DNA of 64,000 bases, taken from assembly GCF_020076305.1 (NCBI RefSeq), contig NZ_JAIQXE010000001.1, forward strand, positions 496,001 to 560,000, given 5' to 3'. Below are positions 25,594 to 34,803 of this stretch, piece after piece (within the stretch, counting starts at the first letter, position 1; each line of letters starts with the position of its first letter). The notes under the pieces are model-generated. The model saw nothing but the letters and a program-made list of their open reading frames with translations, searched no databases and was not told the DNA's origin. Position numbers and translations under genes: made by a program. Origin of the DNA: Flavihumibacter profundi. GTDB taxonomy: Bacteria > Bacteroidota > Bacteroidia > Chitinophagales > Chitinophagaceae.

Positions 25594-28065
25594 ATGAGGA
25601 TAGTTGTATGCTTTTTGTTGTTGCTTGGATTTTTTCCGGCATTTTCCGGCACCATCAGTGGTTTTGTAAAAGATGACGCAGGTAAGCCGCTTGCGTATGC
25701 ATCAGTTTACGTAAAGAATGGCAGGGAGGGCACTACAACAGGGGTAAATGGTAACTTCCAGCTTAACTTACCAAATGGTGAGTATACGCTTATTGCCCAG
25801 TATGTAGGGTATGCCAGGCAGGAAAAAACGATTACAGTTGTTGCGGAACCTCAGAAACTGGATTTTATACTTACCCTGCAACAGGTATCATTAAACGAAG
25901 TTGTGGTAAGGCCGGGTGGTGAAGACCCGGCGTATGAAATTATCAGGAATGCCATAAAGAAGCGAAAAGACCATTTGCAGGAACTGGACCATTTCAGCAG
26001 TGAAGTGTACACCAAGGAACAACTCCAGCTCAGGAATTTTCCGGATAAATTCATGGGTAAAAAAGTAGATTTTGAAGATGGCGATACCAGCAAACGAAAA
26101 ATTTTATACCTCTCCGAAACCGTTGCGAAATATTCTATCCGGCCACCGGATAAATCAAAGCTTGAAGTTTTGTCAACACGGGTTAGCGGCAGCAGCAATT
26201 CCTTCGGTCTGAGCCTGCCGCAAATCATCAATTTTTACGAAAACAATATAGAGGCAGGCGGATTAAATCCGAGGGGATTTATATCGCCGATTTCCGATAA
26301 TGCGCTTAATTTTTACAAGTATCATTTTGAAGGGAGTTTTTGGGAAGATGGTGTTGAAGTAAACCGTATCAAAGTAACCCCGAAGCGAAAGTTTGAGCCA
26401 GTTTTTTCAGGATATATAATGATTGTTGAAAATGAATGGCGCATCCACAGCCTGCAATTGAAATTGCTGAAGTCATCGCAAATGCAGGTGCTTGATACCC
26501 TAACCATAGAACAACTGTATGCACCACTAACAAAAAATGCCTGGGTGATACGAAACCAGGTATTATATCCTGCAATAAAGTTTTTTGGATTCGATGCATT
26601 TGGTAGTTCAGTTACCGTTTACTCAAAGTTCAACCTTGATGCCGAATTTGCACCGAAATACTTCAACAATGCGGTGGTAAAATATTATGAAGGGTCAAAC
26701 AGGAAAGGGGCTGAGTATTGGGATTCTGTAAGACCATTGCCACTGCAGCCGGAAGAAATGCTAGACTTCCACCGGAAGGACAGTCTTGAACAGGTTCGGA
26801 AAAATCCCCGATACCTTGATTCCCTGGACCGTCTTAGAAATAAAGTATCTGTTACAGGAATTCTGTTTACCGGTGAATCTTTTGAAAGACAAAAAAAGCG
26901 AGAAACTTATTCTTTCAATCCATTGCTTCAAGCGGTAAGCTTTAATACAGTTGAAGGTTGGTTATTGAATATTTCTGGAAGTTATTCTAAAAGGATTGAC
27001 AGTACTGATATCCGCAAGATGCTGTTTATAAGACCTGTTATGCGCTATGGATTCAGCAGCCAGAAATTCTACGGCAAACTGGAAGGGAGTTATAGCTATG
27101 GGAAAAAGGAATTGTCCACCGTTTCCCTTGTGGGTGGAAAATATGTTTTTCAGTACAATAACAATAATCCGATTGGCACATTTGCAAATACACTGGCATC
27201 CTTATTCTGGGAGCAGAATTATATGAAACTGTATGAAGCAGGTTTCATCAAATTCAGTTATACAAAAGAGCTTGGAAATGGCCTGAACCTTTTAAGCCGC
27301 TTGCAGTACCAGGACCGGGCGCCACTTGAAAACAGCACTTCTCAAACCTGGCGGAATGTTAAGGACCGAACCTATACCCCCAATTACCCGGTTGAAATAA
27401 TGAATGCCCCGATGGAGAAGCACCAGGCAGTGATACTGGATATCGGTTTGACCTGGAGGCCGGGAGTTAAATATATAGAATTTCCAGATCGCAAAATGAA
27501 CCTGGGTTCAAAATACCCCTTGTTCAGCTTTGGCTTCTCCAAAGGTATCAAAGACCTGTTGGGAAGTGATATTGATTACCTGAAATGGGAGGCGGGTATA
27601 AAAGATGACCTCAACTTTAAATTAGGCGGCGAGCTGCAGTACAATATTTCCGCGGGAGGATTTTTGCAACACCAGACGGTTCAGGTTCCGGATTACAAGC
27701 ATTTTAATGGAAACCAGGTTGCCTTGGCCACAAACTACCTGAGCAGTTTCCAGGCCCTGCCTTATTACCAGTACAGCAATACGGAAAGCATATGGTTTGA
27801 AGGGCACCTTGAGCACCATTTTAATGGGTTACTAACCAATAAAATACCAGGGTTCCGGTCTTTTAACTGGTACCTTGTAGGTGGTGCAAATGGGTTATGG
27901 CTTGATGGCAACAAGCATTATGAAGAGCTATTCCTCGGACTTGAAAATATATTTAAGATTATCCGGGCAGATGTCGTTTGGTCTTTTGACCAGGGGCATT
28001 ACCAGGGTGCATTTTTCCGGATTTCAGCGCGTGGCATATTATCGGGAAGTGGCAGTGCTGAATGA
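25594..28065 (+). CDS. DUF5686 / carboxypeptidase-regulatory-like outer-membrane protein
   Basis: An 823-residue exported protein. A signal peptide (to about residue 18) is followed by a CarboxypepD_reg-like beta domain (ISGFVKDDAGKPLAYASVYV, residues about 20-95). A long region with YEIIRNAIKKRKDHLQELDHFS and WRIHSLQLKLLKSSQMQ marks the DUF5686 family, then a large beta-barrel-like C-terminus with many aromatic alternating strands. It likely forms an outer-membrane barrel. It has its own promoter and is monocistronic. Function unknown; a surface assembly or transport role is plausible. Confidence 0.82.
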   Translation: MRIVVCFLLLLGFFPAFSGTISGFVKDDAGKPLAYASVYVKNGREGTTTGVNGNFQLNLPNGEYTLIAQYVGYARQEKTITVVAEPQKLDFILTLQQVSLNEVVVRPGGEDPAYEIIRNAIKKRKDHLQELDHFSSEVYTKEQLQLRNFPDKFMGKKVDFEDGDTSKRKILYLSETVAKYSIRPPDKSKLEVLSTRVSGSSNSFGLSLPQIINFYENNIEAGGLNPRGFISPISDNALNFYKYHFEGSFWEDGVEVNRIKVTPKRKFEPVFSGYIMIVENEWRIHSLQLKLLKSSQMQVLDTLTIEQLYAPLTKNAWVIRNQVLYPAIKFFGFDAFGSSVTVYSKFNLDAEFAPKYFNNAVVKYYEGSNRKGAEYWDSVRPLPLQPEEMLDFHRKDSLEQVRKNPRYLDSLDRLRNKVSVTGILFTGESFERQKKRETYSFNPLLQAVSFNTVEGWLLNISGSYSKRIDSTDIRKMLFIRPVMRYGFSSQKFYGKLEGSYSYGKKELSTVSLVGGKYVFQYNNNNPIGTFANTLASLFWEQNYMKLYEAGFIKFSYTKELGNGLNLLSRLQYQDRAPLENSTSQTWRNVKDRTYTPNYPVEIMNAPMEKHQAVILDIGLTWRPGVKYIEFPDRKMNLGSKYPLFSFGFSKGIKDLLGSDIDYLKWEAGIKDDLNFKLGGELQYNISAGGFLQHQTVQVPDYKHFNGNQVALATNYLSSFQALPYYQYSNTESIWFEGHLEHHFNGLLTNKIPGFRSFNWYLVGGANGLWLDGNKHYEELFLGLENIFKIIRADVVWSFDQGHYQGAFFRISARGILSGSGSAE

Positions 28066-28097
28066 TTTGCGCCGGAACAAAACTCTTGTTACCTTTG
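28066..28097 (+). promoter_or_regulatory. Strong Bacteroidota-type promoter of trhO
   Basis: TTTG at 28066-28069, 20 nt, then TACCTTTG at 28090-28097, followed by CGC: an almost ideal TTTG-N20-TAnnTTTG promoter. It overlaps the end of the DUF5686 gene. The trhO ATG is at 28152. Confidence 0.7.
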
Positions 28098-28151
28098 CGC
28101 CTGTTTCAGAAATTTTGTTCACAAGGCAAGTGTCCTTAAAATTTCCATATA

Positions 28152-29198
28152 ATGGCTGTATTACACAATCGTGTCTCCCAGGAGGAGCTGAAGAAGCGTT
28201 TAATGGAGGAATCCGAACCCCGGATAACTATCTCCTTTTATCATTATTTTTTTATTGAAGATCCCCGGGCTTTCAGGGATGAGTTGTACAAAAACCTGCA
28301 TGCACTGAAGGTATTTGGCCGGATTTACGTAGCCAATGAAGGTATCAATGCGCAAATAAGTGTACCTGCATCGTCTTTTGAAGTGATGAAGGCTTATTTG
28401 TATTCCATTGAGCCATTAAATGGGCTGCGCCTGAATATTGCAGTAGATGATGATGGTAAATCATTTTGGGTATTAAAAATTAAGGTCAGGGAGAAGATAG
28501 TGGCGGATGGCATAACTGACCCTGATTTCGATATGCGAAATAAGGGCCGGTATGTAAATGCCGTTGAGTTCAACGAACTCACCAGCGACCCGGATACCAT
28601 TGTGATAGATATGCGCAACCATTATGAATATGAAGTGGGCCATTTTGAACGTGCCATTGAAGTACCCAGCGATACCTTCCGCGAACAATTGCCCATGGCC
28701 GTAGATATGATGAAGGAAAACCGCAGCAAAAACATCATCATGTATTGCACAGGTGGCATAAGGTGTGAAAAGGCAAGCGCATATATGTTACACAATGGCT
28801 TTAAGAATGTTTTTCACCTCGAAGGCGGAATCATTAATTATGCGAATTCAGTAAAGGAAAAAGGCCTTCCCAATAAATTCAAGGGAAAGAATTTTGTATT
28901 TGATAACAGGCTGGGGGAGCGGATTAGTGAAGAAATAATTGCACGTTGCCACCAGTGCGGGGAACCTGCTGATACACATACCAACTGCAGGAATGAGGGC
29001 TGCCACCTTTTGTTTATCCAATGTGAAAAATGCGCAGAAAAATACGAAGGATGCTGTAGCCATGCCTGCCAGGATACTATTCATCTGCCTGAAGAAACGC
29101 AGAAGGAATTGCGGAAAGGCATTGTAAAAGGACAACACATATTCAATAAATCAAAGGCGAGGGTGCGTCCCTTGCTGCAAAAAGACCCGGGTATATAA
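28152..29198 (+). CDS. trhO: tRNA uridine(34) hydroxylase, rhodanese family
   Basis: A 348-residue enzyme of the YceA/TrhO family, which hydroxylates U34 of tRNA in an O2-dependent way to give ho5U. An N-terminal ferredoxin-like domain ([18 protein letters not shown], residues about 28-45) is followed by a rhodanese domain with the active loop [11 protein letters not shown] (Cys199). The C-terminal part carries a cluster of cysteines ([31 protein letters not shown]) that forms a probable Zn site. Full length for the Bacteroidota form. It has its own promoter. Confidence 0.92.
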   Translation: MAVLHNRVSQEELKKRLMEESEPRITISFYHYFFIEDPRAFRDELYKNLHALKVFGRIYVANEGINAQISVPASSFEVMKAYLYSIEPLNGLRLNIAVDDDGKSFWVLKIKVREKIVADGITDPDFDMRNKGRYVNAVEFNELTSDPDTIVIDMRNHYEYEVGHFERAIEVPSDTFREQLPMAVDMMKENRSKNIIMYCTGGIRCEKASAYMLHNGFKNVFHLEGGIINYANSVKEKGLPNKFKGKNFVFDNRLGERISEEIIARCHQCGEPADTHTNCRNEGCHLLFIQCEKCAEKYEGCCSHACQDTIHLPEETQKELRKGIVKGQHIFNKSKARVRPLLQKDPGI

Positions 29199-29256
29199 CA
29201 CTGGATGTTAAAATGCATTAACGGGGAAATTCCCGGTTGTAAACGGCATTATTGAC

Positions 29257-29289
29257 TTTGTTTTCGGGGGTTTCAGCATTGTAAATTTG
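29257..29289 (+). promoter_or_regulatory. Promoter of a very small transcription unit
   Basis: TTTG at 29257-29260, 21 nt, then TAAATTTG at 29282-29289: a full Bacteroidota promoter match in the 300-nt gap between trhO and the MutS2 gene. Confidence 0.55.
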
Positions 29290-29331
29290 GTCCGGTAGCA
29301 AGCCTTATTTCTCACGCTGAAACCTTTTGTT

Positions 29332-29403
29332 ATGAAAAAGAATTTCATTCCCGTTACAGTTATTATGGCGGCATTGATTATGGGTTACAGGTATACCTAT
29401 TAA
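29332..29403 (+). CDS. Candidate 23-residue small protein
   Basis: ATG to TAA encodes MKKNFIPVTVIMAALIMGYR then three aromatic-type residues: a basic N-terminus and a short hydrophobic stretch, like a mini signal or membrane peptide. It lies about 36 nt after the predicted start point of a good promoter and 6 nt before a 12-bp hairpin. It could equally be a non-coding RNA with a chance ORF. Confidence 0.45.
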   Translation: MKKNFIPVTVIMAALIMGYRYTY

Positions 29404-29409
29404 ATTATT

Positions 29410-29436
29410 CACCCGCCGGGTAATACCCGGCGGGTG
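29410..29436 (+). terminator. Perfect 12-bp hairpin after the small ORF
   Basis: CACCCGCCGGGT/ACCCGGCGGGTG with an AAT loop. There is no T run after it on the + strand (AAAATGGG follows), so it is a stable RNA hairpin or a weak terminator rather than a textbook one. Confidence 0.5.
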
Positions 29437-29457
29437 AAAATGGGTGAAAATTTACCC

Positions 29458-29465
29458 TAACTTTG
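29458..29465 (+). promoter_or_regulatory. Probable -7 element of the MutS2-like gene
   Basis: TAACTTTG followed by CC fits TAnnTTTG, 46 nt before the ATG at 29512. Confidence 0.5.
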
Positions 29466-29511
29466 CCGGTCGGCGGAAAACCGGGTTTTCGTGCCTTTAC
29501 TTTGAAAACTT

Positions 29512-31620
29512 ATGAAACTTTTTCCTGAATCGGCGGTCGTGCAACTGGAGTTTGAGAAAATCAAGACCCTGCTCGAAACGCATTGTAAAACTGAATACGC
29601 GCGTCAAAAGGCCGGAGACCTCAGGATACATACACGTCTTTCTTTTATAGAACTGGAACTGCGGCAAAGCCACGAATACCGCCAGTTGCTGCAAAATTCG
29701 GTTTACTTTCCCAATGACTTTATCATAAACCTTTCCAAAGACCTGAAATTGCTGGGAATTCCCGGTGCAGTAATGTCGGGTGAACAGTTGGTGAATATCA
29801 GGAAACTCGCAGAAAATATCCAGAATATATTCAGGTGGTTTGATAATGAACGAAGGCTGGCTTATGGAGGGTTAGCACAGGTAATTGAAGGCACTTATTA
29901 TGAAAAAGGCATCCAGGCAATGATAAATGAGGTGGTTGATGAGCATGGGGTAGTGCTGGATAATGCATCAGAGGAACTGCGAAAAATCAGGATGAGTCTT
30001 TACAAAAAAAGGGCCGACCTCCGGCGGGCGTTTGAGCGGGTCGTCCAAAAATTAAACAAGCAGGGATACCTGGCTGATATTGAAGAATCTTTCCTGAATG
30101 GCCGACGCGTCCTCGCTGTTTTTGCGGAACAAAAAAGAATGATCAAAGGTATCCTCCATGGGGAAAGCGATACCCGTAAAACAGCATTTATTGAACCTGA
30201 AGAAACCATTGAACTAAACAATGATGTATACTCACTCGAGAATGATGAAAAACGCGAAGTGTACCGGATACTTCGGGCACTAACTGCAAAATTATCGGCC
30301 TATGCAGATTTGCTGAAAGCCTACCTTAATGTAACAGGCGAATATGATTTTATAAGGGCAAAAGCAAGATTTGCACAAGATTATAACGGTGAATACCCGG
30401 TGGTTGTTGATAAGGCCCATATCCATCTTGTTAATGCATACCACCCGCTTTTGTTCATCTATAACAAACGACAGGAAAAACCAACTATCCCGGTTAGTTT
30501 AACCCTCGACGATAAAAACCGTATCCTGGTAATCAGTGGTCCCAATGCCGGTGGTAAAACAGTGACAATGAAAACTGTGGGGCTTAACCAGATGATGGTA
30601 CAAAGCGGATTGCTGGTGCCTGTCCATCCTTCTTCCCAGTTTGGTATTTTCAAACAATTGATGATCCATATTGGTGATACACAGAGCCTGGAATTTGAAT
30701 TGAGTACTTATAGCTCCCACCTCAAAAACATGAAGCATTTCATGGAGACAGCTAATGGGAAAACGCTCTTTTTCATTGATGAACTTGGCAGTGGATCTGA
30801 TCCTAACCTTGGTGGCGCTTTTGCGGAAGTGATTATGGAAGAATTGGCCAGGAAGCATGCCATGGGCATTGTAACCACACATTACCTGAACCTGAAAGTA
30901 ATGGCTAACAAAACACCAGGTATCATAAACGGCGCAATGGCATTTGATGAAATGAGCTTAATGCCATTATACAAATTAATCATAGGAAAACCAGGCAGTT
31001 CTTATACTTTTTCAATTGCTGAAAGGATCGGTCTGGACAAGCGACTTATTAACCGTGCACGTGCATTGGTAGATGAAAACCATTTTAGCCTGGATAAATT
31101 GCTGAACCGAACAGAACAGGATTTGCGTGAACTGGAGAAAAGGGAAAAAGAGCTGGCTAAACTAATGAAAGAAAATGAGCGCCTGAAGAAAGAAATGGAG
31201 CAGGTAATGGATAAGGAAAAACACCGTCAGCAGGTTGAGTTACTGAAGCAGCAGAATAAAATTACCGAAGACAGGATCGACTACCTGAAAGATATGGACA
31301 GGAAGATGAAACAGATATTGATAGAGTGGAAAAAAACAACCGATAAAGAAAAGGTTATGAAAGAAATGTTCAACCTGCTTTTCAAAAAGGATGAACACAA
31401 AGTTGTTAATAAACTCCAGAAAAAAATTGACTCAAAATTCGATGAGATCGGTGGCGATATCCAGGTTGGTATAAAAGTAAAAATGAAGCGCAATCACCAG
31501 GTTGGAGAAGTCATCGAACTGAGGGGGAAGCGGGCAGTAGTGAAAATAGGACTACTTCCCATGCAGGTCGATATCAAAGACCTCGTGGCAGTTAAAGAAA
31601 AAAATATTTCCGGCTCATAA
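29512..31620 (+). CDS. mutS2: MutS2-type ATPase without a C-terminal Smr domain
   Basis: A 702-residue protein of the MutS family. It lacks the mismatch-recognition domain of MutS and begins with the core/clamp helices (residues about 1-330). The ATPase domain has Walker A GPNAGGKT (about 343-350) and Walker B LFFIDELGSGSDPN (about 420-433) with the STYSSHLKNM ABC-type motif. A long coiled-coil follows (about 530-640, LRELEKREKELAKLMKENER), then a small KOW-like C-terminus. MutS2 normally has about 780 residues and ends with a Smr endonuclease domain; here it is missing. The family acts in recombination suppression and ribosome rescue; nuclease activity from Smr is not expected. Confidence 0.85.
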   Translation: MKLFPESAVVQLEFEKIKTLLETHCKTEYARQKAGDLRIHTRLSFIELELRQSHEYRQLLQNSVYFPNDFIINLSKDLKLLGIPGAVMSGEQLVNIRKLAENIQNIFRWFDNERRLAYGGLAQVIEGTYYEKGIQAMINEVVDEHGVVLDNASEELRKIRMSLYKKRADLRRAFERVVQKLNKQGYLADIEESFLNGRRVLAVFAEQKRMIKGILHGESDTRKTAFIEPEETIELNNDVYSLENDEKREVYRILRALTAKLSAYADLLKAYLNVTGEYDFIRAKARFAQDYNGEYPVVVDKAHIHLVNAYHPLLFIYNKRQEKPTIPVSLTLDDKNRILVISGPNAGGKTVTMKTVGLNQMMVQSGLLVPVHPSSQFGIFKQLMIHIGDTQSLEFELSTYSSHLKNMKHFMETANGKTLFFIDELGSGSDPNLGGAFAEVIMEELARKHAMGIVTTHYLNLKVMANKTPGIINGAMAFDEMSLMPLYKLIIGKPGSSYTFSIAERIGLDKRLINRARALVDENHFSLDKLLNRTEQDLRELEKREKELAKLMKENERLKKEMEQVMDKEKHRQQVELLKQQNKITEDRIDYLKDMDRKMKQILIEWKKTTDKEKVMKEMFNLLFKKDEHKVVNKLQKKIDSKFDEIGGDIQVGIKVKMKRNHQVGEVIELRGKRAVVKIGLLPMQVDIKDLVAVKEKNISGS

Positions 31621-31646
31621 CCCGCTTACCGTTCACCGCTCATAGT

Positions 31647-32078
31647 TTACTGCGAGTGTATATAAGTCTGTAAATGCGAAATCGTTTCCGCCTGGTTGGC
31701 AATCACCGCCTTAATTACGTCATTCACGGAAATGATGCCTGTAAGCTGATCTCCGTCAAATACCGGCAGGTACCGGATATTGTTCACCGACATCAGCTGC
31801 ATGCATTCTTCAATAGAGCTGGCCGGACTAATCCTTGGTAAATCGGTGGACATGATATCGCCTACAATGGTATCGGTAGAAGACTTTCCTTTAAGAATTA
31901 CTTTCCGGGCATAATCGCGTTCTGTCATAATGCCCATATACCGGTCATTTTCCAGTACCAGGATGGAACCGATATTGTTATCGCTCATAATCTTTAAGGC
32001 ATCCAAAACCGTGTGGGCCGGAGCTACGCTGATTAATTCACGGTGTTTACGGGCAAGAATATCTGCTACTTTTTTCAT
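31647..32078 (-). CDS. CBS-domain pair protein
   Basis: A 143-residue protein consisting of two CBS repeats (APAHTVLDALKIMSDNNIGSILVLENDRYMG and SSIEECMQLMSVNNIRYLPVFDGDQLTG), a Bateman module that binds adenine nucleotides. The linker GIMTERDYARKVILKGKS and a final ISVNDVIKAVIANQ helix are typical of stand-alone CBS proteins. It probably senses energy charge and acts on an unknown partner. It is convergent with the MutS2-like gene, 26 nt apart. Confidence 0.88.
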   Translation of the reverse strand: MKKVADILARKHRELISVAPAHTVLDALKIMSDNNIGSILVLENDRYMGIMTERDYARKVILKGKSSTDTIVGDIMSTDLPRISPASSIEECMQLMSVNNIRYLPVFDGDQLTGIISVNDVIKAVIANQAETISHLQTYIHSQ

Positions 32079-32147
32079 ACAGGAGCTTTATCGTTTGGCT
32101 GTATAAGATACTGATTTATTCCCAAAATGTTAAAATGCCGGTATGCT

Positions 32148-32155
32148 TATCTTTA
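32148..32155 (+). promoter_or_regulatory. Possible -7 element of the glucosidase gene
   Basis: TATCTTTA, one base off TAnnTTTG, 27 nt before the ATG at 32183. Confidence 0.3.
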
Positions 32156-32182
32156 CCACTACCGAAACGAAAAAAGACCTGC

Positions 32183-34789
32183 ATGAATGTTGAGCAACAG
32201 CGCCTGACTGATCCTAAGTGGAAGAAATGGGGACCCTATGTTTCCGACCGCCAATGGGCTACTGTTCGGGAAGATTATACCGAAGATGGCAATACCTGGG
32301 AAGGGGTAACCTATGATATGAGCCGAAGTTATGCCTACCGTTGGGGAGAAGATGGAATAGCGGGTATTTGTGACGAAGCGCAGCGCATTTGCTTTTCAGT
32401 GGCCATGTGGAACAAAAAGGATCCCTTTATAAAAGAAAGGCTGTTTGGTTTAACAGGGCCAAGGGGAAATCACGGGGAAGATGTAAAAGAACTCTATTAT
32501 TACCTGGATAGTTCCCCTACGCATTCCTATATGAAAATGCTCTATAAGTATCCCCAGAAAGCATTTCCATATGATGAACTCTATGCCGAAAATGATAAAA
32601 GAAACAGGGAACAACCTGAATTCGAACTTGTAGACACCGGCATCTTCGACACCGGTGCGTACTTTGATGTTTTTGTCGAATACGCCAAAGCCACTCCAAC
32701 AGATATCCTCATCAAAATATCTGTCGCTAACCGCAACAAGGAAGGAGCTTCCCTTTCCCTCTTACCAACAGTCTGGTTCAGGAATACCTGGTCCTGGGGA
32801 ATTGACGAGTACAAGCCAAAATTAGAAGCGGATGGCCCTAATGCCATCCGGCTGAACCATGAGCGGTCCGGGCAATATTTCATGTATTGCAACGGCAATT
32901 GCGACCTGCTTTTTTGTGAAAATGAAACCAACTCAAAAAGATTCCAGGGGAAAAAGGGGATTCAGCCTATTGCAAAAGACGGGATCAACGAATTCATTGT
33001 CAATAAGAAGCGTACCACCATCAGTAAATCTAAAACGGGCACCAAGGCCTCAGCGCATTATAACCTTGTGGTTGGAGCAGGTGAAACGGTTACCGTACAG
33101 TTAAGGTTATCCAGGGAAGCGCTGGACTATCCTTTCCACGATTTCGATGCCATTTTCTGGCAGAGGATGAATGAGAATGAAGAGTTTTATACCGATTTGC
33201 AAAGGGGTGTCCTGTCTCAGGAAGACCGCAGGCTGCAAAGGCAGGCTTACGCAGGTATGCTGTGGAGCAAACAGTTTTACTATTATGATGTAGAAAAATG
33301 GTTGAGTGGCGATCCGAACAAACCCGCACCCCGGAACAGGGCCTGGGGTAGAAACCACGACTGGAGCCACCTGAATAATTTTGACATTATTTCCATGCCC
33401 GATAAGTGGGAATACCCCTGGTATGCCGCCTGGGACCTTGCTTTCCATTGCATCCCCCTGGCGTATTTAGACCCTGCCTTCGCGAAAAACCAATTGCAGT
33501 TACTTACAAAGGAATGGTATATGCACCCCAATGGCCAGTTCCCTGCCTATGAATGGAACCTGGGCGATGTGAATCCGCCAGTACATGCCTGGGCAACCTG
33601 GCGGGTATACGAGATCGATAAAAATATGCATGATGGGAAAGGGGATATTGTATACCTGGAAAGTGTGTACCATAAACTGTTATTGAATTTTACCTGGTGG
33701 GTCAACCGGAAAGACCATGATGGGAACAATATCTTCCAGGGCGGATTCCTTGGTTTGGATAATATCGGGGTATTTGACCGGAGTGCGCCTTTGCCGGGTG
33801 GCGGCCACCTGGAGCAAAGCGATGGCACAAGCTGGATGGCTATGTATTGCCTGAACCTGCTGCGCATTTCCCTTGAACTGGCGGCCCATAACCATGTATA
33901 TGCCGATATGGCGACCAAATTCTTTGAGCATTTTGTGTATATCGCAAAAGCCATGAATAGTTTTGGTGAAAAAGATGCCGGCCTTTGGGATGAAAAAGAC
34001 CAGTTTTTCTATGATGTGCTGAAAAAGCCGGATGGTTCAGAACTGAAACTTCGGGTAAGGTCAATGGTTGGACTAATCCCGCTCTTCGCGGTAGAAGTAA
34101 TCGATCATAGCCTCTTCGCGCAGATACCTGAATTTGTGCACCGGCTTGAGTGGTTCCTGAAACATAAATCTTCTTACTCTTCCATCATATCGGAGTGGAG
34201 CAGCACACTTTCCGGCGAAAAACACTTGCTTTCCCTGATCAGGTCCGATAAACTGATCGCCATTTTGCAGAAAGTGCTTGATGAAACGGAATTCCTCAGT
34301 GAATACGGGGTACGCGCCTTATCCAGGTTCCATGAAGAACACCCATTCAATATTGAAATTGATGGTAATAGTTTTGGCGTGAAGTACCTGCCGGCAGAAT
34401 CAGACAGCAATATGTTTGGCGGTAATTCCAATTGGCGTGGGCCGATCTGGTTTCCGTTAAACTACCTGATCATAGAATCTTTGCAACGGTACCATTACTA
34501 TTATGGCGAAGCTCTTAAAGTGGAGTACCCTAATGGCTCAGGAAATTTCATGACCCTTGATGAGGTGGCCAATGAATTATCGAACCGTTTATTGAAAATA
34601 TTCCGGACCGACGAGAATGGCAGGCGACCTGTAAATGGCGATTATGACTTATTGCAGAAAGACCCGTATTTCAAGGATTACTTTTTGTTTTATGAATATT
34701 TCCACGGGGATAACGGCAGGGGTGTGGGTGCATCCCACCAAACAGGCTGGACGGGACTTGTAGCCAAATTATTACATCCCAGGCATTAA
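32183..34789 (+). CDS. GH63-like (MGH1-type) glucosidase
   Basis: 868 residues from the ATG at 32183; the frame is open 16 codons further upstream, with no family similarity. No signal peptide, so it acts in the cytoplasm. The (alpha/alpha)6-barrel catalytic part of about 500 residues includes WEYPWYAAWDLAFHCIPLA, FLGLDNIGVFDRSAPLP, EQSDGTSWMAMYCLNL and GPIWFPLNYL, the pattern of the GH63/MGH1-like glucosidases that hydrolyse alpha-glucosides such as mannosylglycerate or glucosylglycerate. The preceding beta-domain spans about residues 30-330. Carboxylates likely to be catalytic sit in AAWDLA and near the C-terminus. It is cotranscribed with the following aminotransferase (14 nt). Confidence 0.83.
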   Translation: MNVEQQRLTDPKWKKWGPYVSDRQWATVREDYTEDGNTWEGVTYDMSRSYAYRWGEDGIAGICDEAQRICFSVAMWNKKDPFIKERLFGLTGPRGNHGEDVKELYYYLDSSPTHSYMKMLYKYPQKAFPYDELYAENDKRNREQPEFELVDTGIFDTGAYFDVFVEYAKATPTDILIKISVANRNKEGASLSLLPTVWFRNTWSWGIDEYKPKLEADGPNAIRLNHERSGQYFMYCNGNCDLLFCENETNSKRFQGKKGIQPIAKDGINEFIVNKKRTTISKSKTGTKASAHYNLVVGAGETVTVQLRLSREALDYPFHDFDAIFWQRMNENEEFYTDLQRGVLSQEDRRLQRQAYAGMLWSKQFYYYDVEKWLSGDPNKPAPRNRAWGRNHDWSHLNNFDIISMPDKWEYPWYAAWDLAFHCIPLAYLDPAFAKNQLQLLTKEWYMHPNGQFPAYEWNLGDVNPPVHAWATWRVYEIDKNMHDGKGDIVYLESVYHKLLLNFTWWVNRKDHDGNNIFQGGFLGLDNIGVFDRSAPLPGGGHLEQSDGTSWMAMYCLNLLRISLELAAHNHVYADMATKFFEHFVYIAKAMNSFGEKDAGLWDEKDQFFYDVLKKPDGSELKLRVRSMVGLIPLFAVEVIDHSLFAQIPEFVHRLEWFLKHKSSYSSIISEWSSTLSGEKHLLSLIRSDKLIAILQKVLDETEFLSEYGVRALSRFHEEHPFNIEIDGNSFGVKYLPAESDSNMFGGNSNWRGPIWFPLNYLIIESLQRYHYYYGEALKVEYPNGSGNFMTLDEVANELSNRLLKIFRTDENGRRPVNGDYDLLQKDPYFKDYFLFYEYFHGDNGRGVGASHQTGWTGLVAKLLHPRH

Positions 34790-34803
34790 ATATTTTTGAA
34801 AGA

